39,071 nucleotides of DNA from Planococcus sp. ISL-110 (GTDB taxonomy: Bacteria > Bacillota > Bacilli > Bacillales_A > Planococcaceae): assembly GCF_018613575.1 (NCBI RefSeq), contig NZ_JAGGPX010000021.1, positions 1 through 39,071 on the forward strand. The letters are read 5' to 3'. The notes below the pieces were generated by a model, which worked only from the letters and a program-made list of their open reading frames with translations, was not told the origin of the DNA and searched no databases. This document shows, piece after piece, positions 1 through 7,061 of this stretch. How positions within the stretch are numbered: the stretch's first letter is position 1; every line of letters starts with the position of its first letter. The translations under genes were made by a program, and so were the position numbers.

Positions 1-67
1 GACTTGAATTGACAATTTACATTGTATAAAAATCCTGTTATCCAATTTTTGTGGAGATCTTCACTTT

Positions 68-1522
68 TCACAGAATAGGCGCAAGCAGACGTGCGATTGA
101 TTCTTTGGTTTTGATCAGTCGCGTGCGATCTAAATACATTTCATAAGTCAATTCAGTCGAAAGCTTCACATCCCGATGAAATAATTCTGCAAGATCACTG
201 GATACTTTTTCGTCATAGATGAAGGCATTGACTTCAAAGTTCAATTTAAAGCTTCTGACATCAATATTGGCAGTCCCGACGGTAGACGCTTTATGGTCTG
301 CCACAATCATTTTCGTATGCAGGAAACCATTGTCGTAAATAAAGACACGCGCTCCTGCTCGCAACATTTGGCCAGTATATGAATAGGTGGCCCAGTAAAC
401 AAAAGGATGATCCGGTTTGTTGGGAATCATGATGCGCACGTCAATGCCCGACAAAGCTGCGATTCGGATGGCATCGTAAAAACTGGCATCCGGAATAAAG
501 TAAGGTGTCTGTATGTAAATACTTTCTCTGGCTAGGTTGATCAGTTTCAAATAACCATCCTTAATCTGTTCCCATTCTTCATCCGGACCACTGGAAACAA
601 CTTGCATGGAAGTGTTTCCTCTTTCGGGCTTAACCGGAAAGAAAAATTCTTCGTACTCAATATCGTGATGTGTAGAGGCCTGATTCCAGTCCCGAATAAA
701 GCGTGTCTGCAACGGATGCAGAGCGCTGCCTTCGATGCGCAAATGGGTATCTCGCCAGTAGCCAAATTTTCGACTTAGACCGATGTACTCGTCACCGACG
801 TTAAAGCCGCCAATATAGCCGACTTGGCCATCGATTACTACGATCTTTCGGTGGTTTCGGTAATTTAATCGTGGGTTGATAATCGGGAAAATTGATGGAA
901 AGAAGGTTTCAACTTCTCCTCCGGCCTCCAAAAATTTCTTGAAATGCCGTTTACTTAAACTGCGTGACCCCATATCGTCATAAAGCAAACGCACTTTTAC
1001 ACCTTCTTTGGCCTTTTCGGTTAACGCCTCCACAATCCGAGTGCCCAACTCGTCCAATCGGAAAATATAATACTGCATGTGAATATGGTTAGTGGCATTT
1101 TCAATGTCCTGGAGCAGCGAATCGAATTTCTCCCGTCCATCATTGAATATTTTGATGCTGTTATCCTGTGTCAGCAAGGCACCGTTATTCCGCAGGTGCA
1201 AGTAAATCAAATCCGAGTAGTTTCTCGTATTGGCATTTTTAAATTGGAAACTACCATCATGCAGTTCATTCATTTGATGTGCAATCAGACTTTCTATCCC
1301 GATACGCTTATTGCCTTCCGGTTTAAAAAGCGTTTTTCTACGCAATTGTCTGCCCAAAAGCAGATAAATAAAGAAGCCCAGAATAGGGATGAAAAATAGA
1401 ACCAATAGCCAAGCCCATGTAGAAGAGGCGTCCCGCCTTTCAAGAAATACCAGAGCTGCTGCAAGTATAATATTGAATATGAAAATCGCGGCAGTGAAAA
1501 CACTGAAAATGGTCACAGTCAT
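68..1522 (-). CDS. cls: Cardiolipin synthase (phospholipase D family)
   Basis: This membrane enzyme condenses two phosphatidylglycerol molecules into cardiolipin and glycerol. The 484-aa product has the usual length. Two N-terminal membrane segments (about residues 4-27 and 35-57) precede two PLD-type HxKxxxxD motifs: H224/K226/D231, and H402/K404/D409 inside HTKMIVAD. The paired HKD motifs with the two-helix anchor are diagnostic of bacterial ClsA-type synthases. The ATG is preceded by AGGAG at good spacing. The gene stands alone, with its stop 67 bp from the window edge. Cardiolipin content often rises with salt in Gram-positive bacteria, which would fit the possible osmolyte genes downstream, but no regulatory site was recognised here. 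Confidence 0.93.
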   Translation of the reverse strand: MTVTIFSVFTAAIFIFNIILAAALVFLERRDASSTWAWLLVLFFIPILGFFIYLLLGRQLRRKTLFKPEGNKRIGIESLIAHQMNELHDGSFQFKNANTRNYSDLIYLHLRNNGALLTQDNSIKIFNDGREKFDSLLQDIENATNHIHMQYYIFRLDELGTRIVEALTEKAKEGVKVRLLYDDMGSRSLSKRHFKKFLEAGGEVETFFPSIFPIINPRLNYRNHRKIVVIDGQVGYIGGFNVGDEYIGLSRKFGYWRDTHLRIEGSALHPLQTRFIRDWNQASTHHDIEYEEFFFPVKPERGNTSMQVVSSGPDEEWEQIKDGYLKLINLARESIYIQTPYFIPDASFYDAIRIAALSGIDVRIMIPNKPDHPFVYWATYSYTGQMLRAGARVFIYDNGFLHTKMIVADHKASTVGTANIDVRSFKLNFEVNAFIYDEKVSSDLAELFHRDVKLSTELTYEMYLDRTRLIKTKESIARLLAPIL

Positions 1523-1756
1523 TGGGATTCTCCTAACTTGTAGATCTTGTAACAGCAGAGCTGAAAAAATCAGCTATTATCTGTCTTTTGAATGCTTTGG
1601 GCATAATCCTACTACGTACGAGGAGGAAAGTTGATTTGTCTTGCTGAAACTTGCCCATCAGGATTTCTCATATGATTCGCGGCACAAGTGGAGCCAGTTT
1701 GGCTTTTATAGTGAACTAGAAAAACTTGCAACTGCACAGAATAACGTGGGGTAATT

Positions 1757-1793
1757 CAAAAAAATCCGGCCTCTTTGGAAAGCTAAGGCCGGA
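1757..1793 (-). terminator. Rho-independent terminator of the squalene/phytoene-synthase-like gene
   Basis: An 8-bp perfect stem (TCCGGCCT at 1765-1772 with AGGCCGGA at 1786-1793) is followed on the minus strand by a run of seven T. It begins six bases after the stop codon of the upstream minus-strand gene. Confidence 0.85.
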
Positions 1794-1798
1794 AAAAT

Positions 1799-2629
1799 TT
1801 AACTTAAGTGTTCTTCTTGTTTTAATTGCTCGACGATGCCTTCAACTTCCTGACGGCTCATTTTTTCTTTTCCGGATTTCAATGCCTTTAATGTACTGTG
1901 GGCAAGAGCCAACGGGACTTTGCAGAACATCAGTATCCGTTTGTTTTTGATTGGCTTAACATATAGATCGGCTTTTGCCAAGTTATCCTTAGCGTAGTTG
2001 AACATGTCTTCGCGTGTCCAACCTTCTGGCACGAATGTCACGCCCCGTTCAAAATCTTCGTCGTAATTCCGCAGCATATTGACTGCCTGTAACCCGCGGC
2101 CAAAGGCAATAGCGTGATCGGGATCGGTTTCAGTGCCGTCATACCAGTGCCAGATGTCTGAGAGCATGGTGCCGACAAGTCCGGCCACATAATACGTATA
2201 TTCATCCAGATCTTCTTTTGTTTTGATAACCCAATCCTTTTCAACCCATTTGGACATACCACCGGCCATAATGGCAGTGGATTCCATTACTTTTCCTTTT
2301 ATGTCTTCAGGGCATACACTGATCCAGTCAGCTAAGCGCATGGTGACTGGAGGCAGAAACCGTTCGTATGGAGTGACGAGTTCCAAATAGCGTGACTCGT
2401 TAAAATCTGTAGCCAGCATGTTTTGAATGCTGCTAAGCAGCTTGATTTTTATCTGGTCTTCCAGCTCTGGATGATCTTCAATTTCATCGATCGCCCGCAT
2501 ACAAAGGTAGGCAGAGCCGACAGTTTTCTTTAAAGTAGGTTCCAAAAAGCTGATTGGGATGAAAAAGGTCCGGCTTGTTTCTTTTAGCATAACCAAGGAC
2601 TCTTTTTGTAGATTCGAAACTTTGCTCAT
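1799..2629 (-). CDS. Squalene/phytoene synthase family protein
   Basis: This is a 276-aa all-alpha prenyltransferase-like protein of the trans head-to-head isoprenyl diphosphate synthase family. The first aspartate-rich motif is present as DEIED (residues 48-52), and the family block YYVAGLVG lies near 146-153. The second aspartate-rich motif reads NYDED (188-192), so the usual first aspartate is asparagine. Family members make phytoene, dehydrosqualene or squalene. B. subtilis YisP is a divergent member reported to release farnesol from farnesyl diphosphate. No crtN-type desaturase or other carotenoid gene lies nearby, so a complete carotenoid pathway cannot be inferred here. The start is ATG with AGGAGGA seven bases upstream. 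The gene follows the sugar pair after a terminator and has its own candidate promoter. The exact product is uncertain. Confidence 0.82.
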   Translation of the reverse strand: MSKVSNLQKESLVMLKETSRTFFIPISFLEPTLKKTVGSAYLCMRAIDEIEDHPELEDQIKIKLLSSIQNMLATDFNESRYLELVTPYERFLPPVTMRLADWISVCPEDIKGKVMESTAIMAGGMSKWVEKDWVIKTKEDLDEYTYYVAGLVGTMLSDIWHWYDGTETDPDHAIAFGRGLQAVNMLRNYDEDFERGVTFVPEGWTREDMFNYAKDNLAKADLYVKPIKNKRILMFCKVPLALAHSTLKALKSGKEKMSRQEVEGIVEQLKQEEHLS

Positions 2630-2710
2630 CTCAATTTCCTCCTGTTGTGGATTGACGTTAAATACCTTTATGTATGATAAATCTTCTGGTTATAAAACGG
2701 CTTCCTACTA

Positions 2711-2738
2711 AATATAAACCATATAGATAAAAAAACAA
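2711..2738 (-). promoter_or_regulatory. Candidate sigma-A promoter for the squalene/phytoene-synthase-like gene
   Basis: On the minus strand TTGTTT (2733-2738) and TATATT (2711-2716) are separated by 16 bp. They lie about 80 bp before the ATG, between it and the terminator of the gene upstream. The surrounding DNA is AT-rich, so chance matches are likely. Confidence 0.4.
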
Positions 2739-2768
2739 ACGATTACCCCATAACCTGATTCATTGAAG

Positions 2769-2810
2769 AAAAAATAACCCCTTTGAACAGATTTTTCATG
2801 CTCAAAGGGG
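2769..2810 (-). terminator. Terminator of the sucrose-phosphatase-like gene
   Basis: A 9-bp stem (CCCCTTTGA at 2778-2786 with TCAAAGGGG at 2802-2810) is followed on the minus strand by a T-rich tail at 2769-2777. It starts eight bases after the stop at 2818. Confidence 0.85.
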
Positions 2811-2817
2811 AAGGTGC

Positions 2818-3537
2818 TCAATCTGTATGAAAATGGCGCCATGCTTCATGGATGCCGCCGGCATATTTTTTCTTGGCTCGATAAATAGACGGATGTTCAG
2901 GCTGTTCAAGCAGTTCAGGCTGCGCATTTCCTACAATAACGGAAGGGAAGCCCATCGTGAGCATTTCCACGTCATTTCCAGAATCGCCGGCCACCAGCAA
3001 TTTCGCTTGGTCCAGTTGGTATTTATCCAGAATATATTGAAGAGCCTGCCCTTTGCCGCTTTCAGATGGAAGAATATCCACATCCCGGCCGCCACTGTAA
3101 ATCAGTTTGTGTGGAATGCTCTCTTTTTCCAGCTCAGATCGGAAAGCTTCCACGACAGCAGAATCAGAAGCAAAATAAGAACAGCGGTTAGTGATGGGAA
3201 GCTCCTGAGAAACGAGCCCAGAAATACGGTCGGCAACCGAGTCTATTTTTTCAGGCTTCCAGGATTGCTCCAGCTGTCGAGTCCATTCCAGGTCCTGCTT
3301 CAAGGAATCGCCTATATAAATCCCGGTTCCCACGTCTGTAATCAATACTTGGGGAACCGGTAGATTTTCTTCTGTGATGAGAGACAAAGCGGATTGATAA
3401 TGACGCCCGGTAATATAAATCAGGGAAACCTGATAAGTCTGGCTGTCATAGAAATTCAGCAGCATTTTTAGACTATTTTTATCACCGACCAGTGTCCCGT
3501 CCAAATCTGTTGCTAACAAATGCGTTGCTCCGTGCAC
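2818..3537 (-). CDS. HAD-family sucrose-6-phosphate phosphatase-like enzyme
   Basis: This is a roughly 239-aa HAD phosphatase of the S6PP/Cof type. It probably removes phosphate from a disaccharide phosphate (sucrose-6-phosphate or a mannosylfructose-phosphate-like product) made by the adjacent glycosyltransferase. Visible HAD motifs are DLDGT near the N-terminus (nucleophile and general acid), ITGR near residue 44, the motif III lysine in SGKGQ near 162, and GDSGND near 185 for metal binding. It overlaps the glycosyltransferase 3' end in another frame, which implies translational coupling. The GTG at 3537 sits six bases after GAGGTGA. A TTG at 3540 would add one residue but is only three bases from that site. 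Substrate is inferred from the neighbour and family; another sugar phosphate is possible. Confidence 0.82.
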   Translation of the reverse strand: MHGATHLLATDLDGTLVGDKNSLKMLLNFYDSQTYQVSLIYITGRHYQSALSLITEENLPVPQVLITDVGTGIYIGDSLKQDLEWTRQLEQSWKPEKIDSVADRISGLVSQELPITNRCSYFASDSAVVEAFRSELEKESIPHKLIYSGGRDVDILPSESGKGQALQYILDKYQLDQAKLLVAGDSGNDVEMLTMGFPSVIVGNAQPELLEQPEHPSIYRAKKKYAGGIHEAWRHFHTD

Positions 3538-4744
3538 CAATGATCACCTCATACAATGAATTTATGCGACTGGAAATGGAATCCCAGTCAAAGTCTTTAC
3601 TGGCGATCTGCACCGCTTGGCGGCTTAATCGTTCGGTTAACAGCGTATTGGCTGACAGGACTTCCATTGCGATTGCCAGGTCGATTTCGTTTTTCGTTTC
3701 AACAAGCAAACCGGTGATGCCATCCTGTACCACGTTTTTCAGTCCGCCGACATCTGATGCGATGACGGGGCTTCCGCAAGCCTGAGCTTCTGCTGCAACC
3801 ATTCCAAATGATTCGTAGAAGCTTGGTACAATTGTTGCGGTAGCTGAATTAAATAATAGTGCGAGCTGATCCTGAGACTGTGGCCCCAGGAATTCAACCC
3901 GATCCTCGAGACCTCTGATAGCTTCCCGTAATTTTTCGTCTTTGGGCAATTTAGTTTCCAAATCAATGGCTTCCGCATCTCCGCCTGCAATGACCAGATG
4001 AGGAGTATTGGAAGGACCTGTTTTTTCTGCCAGTAATTGAAAGGCTTTTAGTAAAGTGAAAATACCTTTGGTAACTTCTAATCTTCCGGCAAAAACAAAG
4101 AGAGGATTGCTGTAGCCGAATTTTTTGCGTAAATGTGTCCGGTTGCCACGCACTTTAAATGCCTGGTCTACTCCGATGGGGATAACTTTGATGGGAGAAG
4201 GAGAATCAACAAAAGTTTTGATTAATTGCTTTTCGTTATTGGTGGTAGCCAATACTTGATCTGCGTTTTTCAAAATCGCTTTTTCTGCGTTTATTCGTCG
4301 CTGATCATGGACGCCTGTCGCTTTTTCTTTCGCCCATCCGAGCGAATGTGCGGTATGCACGTAAGGCAAACCAAAGTCTTTCTTCAGTTTTTTGCCGATT
4401 AAGCCCGAGAGCCAGTAATGTGTGTGGACAATATCGTAGGATTCCAGGCTTATCGTGCTTTTCAATTCTTCATAAAAAGCTGGGAGCATTGAGTACATTT
4501 CATCTTTTGAAACAAATCCTCTATGCCCGGCTTCAAGTCTGATTACACGGCATGCGGTTCCGAAGGTTTCTATTTGAGGAGCTAAAGAATCGCACCAATG
4601 AGTGGCGACATCAACTTGCCATCCTTTAGTTTCTAATGCAAGTGCTAATTGTTTCACATAGTTATTTTGGCCACCCGCCTGTTTGCCACCGAGTTTTGCT
4701 AAAGGATCACCATGATCCGAAATAAATAATGCTTTCTTACTCAT
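3482..4744 (-). CDS. GT4 glycosyltransferase, sucrose-phosphate-synthase-like
   Basis: This 420-aa GT-B glycosyltransferase resembles bacterial sucrose-phosphate synthases and their relatives such as mannosylfructose-phosphate synthase. It would join a nucleotide-sugar to a sugar phosphate in the cytoplasm. Visible features are a glycine-rich acceptor-side loop (GGKQAGGQNNYV near residue 20), HTHYWLSG and HSLG in the N-terminal half, the FAGRLEVTKG block that opens the donor domain, and the GT4 E-x7-E motif in PSFYESFGMVAAEAQ with a following GSPVIAS. Its 3' end overlaps the sugar phosphatase, the usual SPS/SPP pairing. ATG at 4744 is chosen; a TTG one codon upstream has slightly better spacing to AGGAG. 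A sigma-B-like promoter lies 64 bp upstream. Product identity (sucrose or another disaccharide) is inferred. Confidence 0.8.
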   Translation of the reverse strand: MSKKALFISDHGDPLAKLGGKQAGGQNNYVKQLALALETKGWQVDVATHWCDSLAPQIETFGTACRVIRLEAGHRGFVSKDEMYSMLPAFYEELKSTISLESYDIVHTHYWLSGLIGKKLKKDFGLPYVHTAHSLGWAKEKATGVHDQRRINAEKAILKNADQVLATTNNEKQLIKTFVDSPSPIKVIPIGVDQAFKVRGNRTHLRKKFGYSNPLFVFAGRLEVTKGIFTLLKAFQLLAEKTGPSNTPHLVIAGGDAEAIDLETKLPKDEKLREAIRGLEDRVEFLGPQSQDQLALLFNSATATIVPSFYESFGMVAAEAQACGSPVIASDVGGLKNVVQDGITGLLVETKNEIDLAIAMEVLSANTLLTERLSRQAVQIASKDFDWDSISSRINSLYEVIIGARSNAFVSNRFGRDTGR

Positions 4745-4807
4745 CAAAGCTCAACTCCTTTTTTTTCTTACTTAAATTCCTGTCAAAGCAGAGACTGCTT
4801 TATTTGT

Positions 4808-4833
4808 TTACCCGTGTCTGAAAAAGGTTAAAC
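4808..4833 (-). promoter_or_regulatory. Candidate sigma-B promoter for the glycosyltransferase/phosphatase operon
   Basis: On the minus strand GTTTAA (4828-4833) is followed after 14 bp by GGGTAA (4808-4813). The B. subtilis sigma-B consensus is GTTTAA, 12-15 bp, GGGTAT. The predicted transcript start lies about 55 bp before the start codon. A sigma-B operon is present in the same window. Confidence 0.7.
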
Positions 4834-4872
4834 ATTTAATTGTTAATTTTTTTAGAATTATTTGAAAACAAT

Positions 4873-4904
4873 AAAAAACAGCGGAACTATTACCCGCTGT
4901 TTTT
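4873..4904 (-). terminator. Terminator of the MBL-fold hydrolase gene
   Basis: Arms AACAGCGG and CCGCTGTT flank a short loop, with A/T runs on both sides. It lies directly after the minus-strand stop at 4919. It is symmetrical and could also work in the other direction, but no plus-strand gene ends here. Confidence 0.85.
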
Positions 4905-4918
4905 GCTGACTGCCCTAC

Positions 4919-5764
4919 TTATTTGGTGTGAACGTACTTTCCGTAAGCGGGTACAGCAGTTTCTTGGAAATTTTTAGCCAAATCGACTAATCCTCTCGCA
5001 AGAGCTGCCCCAGACATGGGTTTTCCATGTCCGGTTGCAGCGATAGAAGGCTGCAAATCGGCGAGTTTGCAGACCGATTCCCAGGCAGCGCGCCAATTGG
5101 TCGTCAAGTAGACCGGTGGCCCGTGAATCTCTTTTTTCTGGCGCAATACTTTATAAAGCGAATCCTGTTTAACTGTCACAAAAGCATCTCCTGCAATCAG
5201 GATTCGTCCCTGCTCACGGAAAAGTGAGATATGGCCTTCTGAATGTCCCGGTGTGTGAAACCATTGCCAACCAGACATTCCCGGTACACTGCCATCTGAC
5301 GGCAACTCGTGAATATGCGCGGTGATGTCGATGGCTTTGACAGGAAAAACTCCTGACATTTTAGCCACCATACCGCCTTCGACGGAGGTGTCGGGGTGCG
5401 GGTAGTCGGTTATGCCCTTCAAGTATGAAAATTCCAGCGGATGCGCATAAACCGGGACTTTGTATTGCTCTAAAATATCGATTAAGCCGCCAACATGATC
5501 GAAATGGCCATGCGTCAAAATGATGGCCTTTAGTTGATGGTCGGGTCCAAAACGGTTTTCAGCTGCCTTAAGGATTTTTTCCGCAGAATGGGGCATGCCG
5601 GCATCAATCAATACCCATTCGTTGCTGATGTTCGGGTTTCCGATAAAGAAGACATTTGCCACCTGTACGGTATAGCAGTAGACATCGGGAGCAATTTCGA
5701 TTCCGGACCCGCTTCGAATAGATGTTATGGGTAAAATGCTTTCGGTCGCTGTACTTCTTTCCAT
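4919..5764 (-). CDS. MBL-fold metallo-hydrolase
   Basis: This is a 281-aa metallo-beta-lactamase-fold hydrolase of unknown substrate. The metal-binding motif THGHFDHVGG places H85, H87, D89 and H90 in the usual HxHxDH pattern. Further ligands are expected in TPGHSEGH, AGDAF and the late ATGHGKPM block. The family includes glyoxalase II, lactonases and RNA-processing enzymes; the overall layout (IDAGMPHSA before the HxHxDH motif) resembles small Bacillus hydrolases such as YflN. A longer reading frame runs upstream to 5905, but the ATG at 5764 has a strong AGGAGGAAT site just upstream and the extra residues look like translated promoter DNA. It ends at its own terminator and is transcribed away from the FAD oxidoreductase. 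Confidence 0.85.
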   Translation of the reverse strand: MERSTATESILPITSIRSGSGIEIAPDVYCYTVQVANVFFIGNPNISNEWVLIDAGMPHSAEKILKAAENRFGPDHQLKAIILTHGHFDHVGGLIDILEQYKVPVYAHPLEFSYLKGITDYPHPDTSVEGGMVAKMSGVFPVKAIDITAHIHELPSDGSVPGMSGWQWFHTPGHSEGHISLFREQGRILIAGDAFVTVKQDSLYKVLRQKKEIHGPPVYLTTNWRAAWESVCKLADLQPSIAATGHGKPMSGAALARGLVDLAKNFQETAVPAYGKYVHTK

Positions 5765-5866
5765 AAAACTGATTCCTCCTCTAGTAAACTTCCGTTGACT
5801 TTCTAGTATAGCTTTACCCCAAAATCCGAATTCGAATCCGTTGGCTGTAAAATTTATGAAATGAGT

Positions 5867-5895
5867 TTGAGTCTCCAAGCTGACTGGATTAGAAT
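5867..5895 (+). promoter_or_regulatory. Candidate sigma-A promoter for the FAD oxidoreductase
   Basis: TTGAGT (5867-5872) and TAGAAT (5890-5895) are separated by 17 bp and end 34 bp before the ATG at 5930. Confidence 0.55.
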
Positions 5896-5929
5896 AGAGA
5901 CACAAGACTTTGTGAAACTGGGTGTTTAA

Positions 5930-7045
5930 ATGAAATCATTGATTATTATCGGTTCAGGAATTTTAGGAGCTTCTGCGGCGTACCATGCAGCAAAAGCGGG
6001 AGCAGCGGTTGTATTGGTAGATCGGGGCGATAAAGGACAGGCAACGGGAGCGGCAGCTGGAATCGTCTGTCCATGGATTTCGCAACGGAGAAATAAAGCC
6101 TGGTATGGCCTGGCAAAAAGTGGTGCCAAGTATTATCCCGAACTGATTCGTGAGCTTGAGGCTTTGGGAGAGACGGATACAGGCTACAAACAGGTGGGAA
6201 TTGTCAGCATCCACGAAGGCAGCAAGCTCGACAAAATGGAGCAGAAGGCATACGAGCGGCGGGTGGATGCACCTGAAATGGGGGACATCAAACGATTATC
6301 GCCAGATGAAACGAGAGCTCTTTTTCCATTTGCGACAGAAGAATATGGATCGTTATGGGTCAGCGGGGCTGCTCGTGTTGATGGCCAGGCCATTCGCGAT
6401 GCTTTGATTTTTGCAGCGGTTAAGCTTGGAGCGAAATGCCTGACAGGCAATGCAAAGCTGATGATTGAGAGTTCGCAGGTCATTGGGGTTGAATTGGAGG
6501 GTCAGGAATTGCTGGCGGATCGGGTCGTTTCGACAGGAGGTGCATGGGCAGCCGAATTGTTTAAGCCTTTGGGATTGGATTTGGATATCGTCCCGCAAAA
6601 AGCCCAAATTCTTCATCTGCAGGCGGAAGGGCAGCCGACCGGCAAATGGCCGGTTGCGATGGTTCCTTATGGCCAATATATCGTCCCTTTTGATGAGGGC
6701 AAAATTGTCGCAGGAGCGACGCACGAAAACGGTGCCGGCTTTGATGACAAACTGACCGCAGCAGGGGTCCATCATATTCTGGATAAAACCTTGGAAGCGG
6801 CTCCGGGACTGGGGCAGGCGGAGGTAGCGGGAGCGGCAACGGGTTTTCGCCCGGCGACAACAAGTGCCCTGCCGTTTATCGGTCAGGTTCCGGGACATCC
6901 GAACTTCTTTGCAGCAAACGGCCTTGGCGCATCTGGCTTGACTGCCGGCCCTTATCTGGGTGGGCAGCTGGCAAAGCTGGTGCTCGGGGAACCTGTGGAG
7001 ATCGATTTAAGTCTTTATCAAGTAGAAGATGCATTCCGAAAATGA
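5930..7045 (+). CDS. FAD-dependent oxidoreductase, DAO (D-amino-acid/glycine oxidase) family
   Basis: This is a 371-aa flavoenzyme of the DAO superfamily, which oxidises amine or amino-acid carbon-nitrogen bonds. The N-terminal dinucleotide-binding motif is IIGSGILGASAAYH (residues 6-19), with an acidic ribose-binding end at VLVDRGD. The block GIVCPWISQRRNKAWY closely resembles what I recall of B. subtilis YurR. The C-terminal GFRPATTSALPFIG and NGLGASGLTAGP blocks close the FAD site. The substrate is not known. The start ATG has only a weak ribosome site (GGGTG). The stop is two bases before the ribosome site of the aminotransferase fusion, so the two are probably one operon and may act on one amine substrate. 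Confidence 0.85.
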   Translation: MKSLIIIGSGILGASAAYHAAKAGAAVVLVDRGDKGQATGAAAGIVCPWISQRRNKAWYGLAKSGAKYYPELIRELEALGETDTGYKQVGIVSIHEGSKLDKMEQKAYERRVDAPEMGDIKRLSPDETRALFPFATEEYGSLWVSGAARVDGQAIRDALIFAAVKLGAKCLTGNAKLMIESSQVIGVELEGQELLADRVVSTGGAWAAELFKPLGLDLDIVPQKAQILHLQAEGQPTGKWPVAMVPYGQYIVPFDEGKIVAGATHENGAGFDDKLTAAGVHHILDKTLEAAPGLGQAEVAGAATGFRPATTSALPFIGQVPGHPNFFAANGLGASGLTAGPYLGGQLAKLVLGEPVEIDLSLYQVEDAFRK

Positions 7046-7061
7046 TGGGAGGCTGACAGCT

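Noticed and set aside
9..30. TTGACA and TATAAA near the left edge with an ACAAT-N4-ATTGT palindrome
   Set aside because: The boxes are only 10 bp apart, and no plus-strand gene follows before the minus-strand cls; probably chance in AT-rich DNA.
1559..1575. AGCTGA-AAAAA-TCAGCT inverted repeat before cls
   Set aside because: Only 6-bp arms, no T run and no link to a known regulator; noted but not called.
6353..6898. 181-aa minus-strand frame inside the FAD oxidoreductase
   Set aside because: The oxidoreductase frame shows continuous family motifs; the opposite frame shows none.
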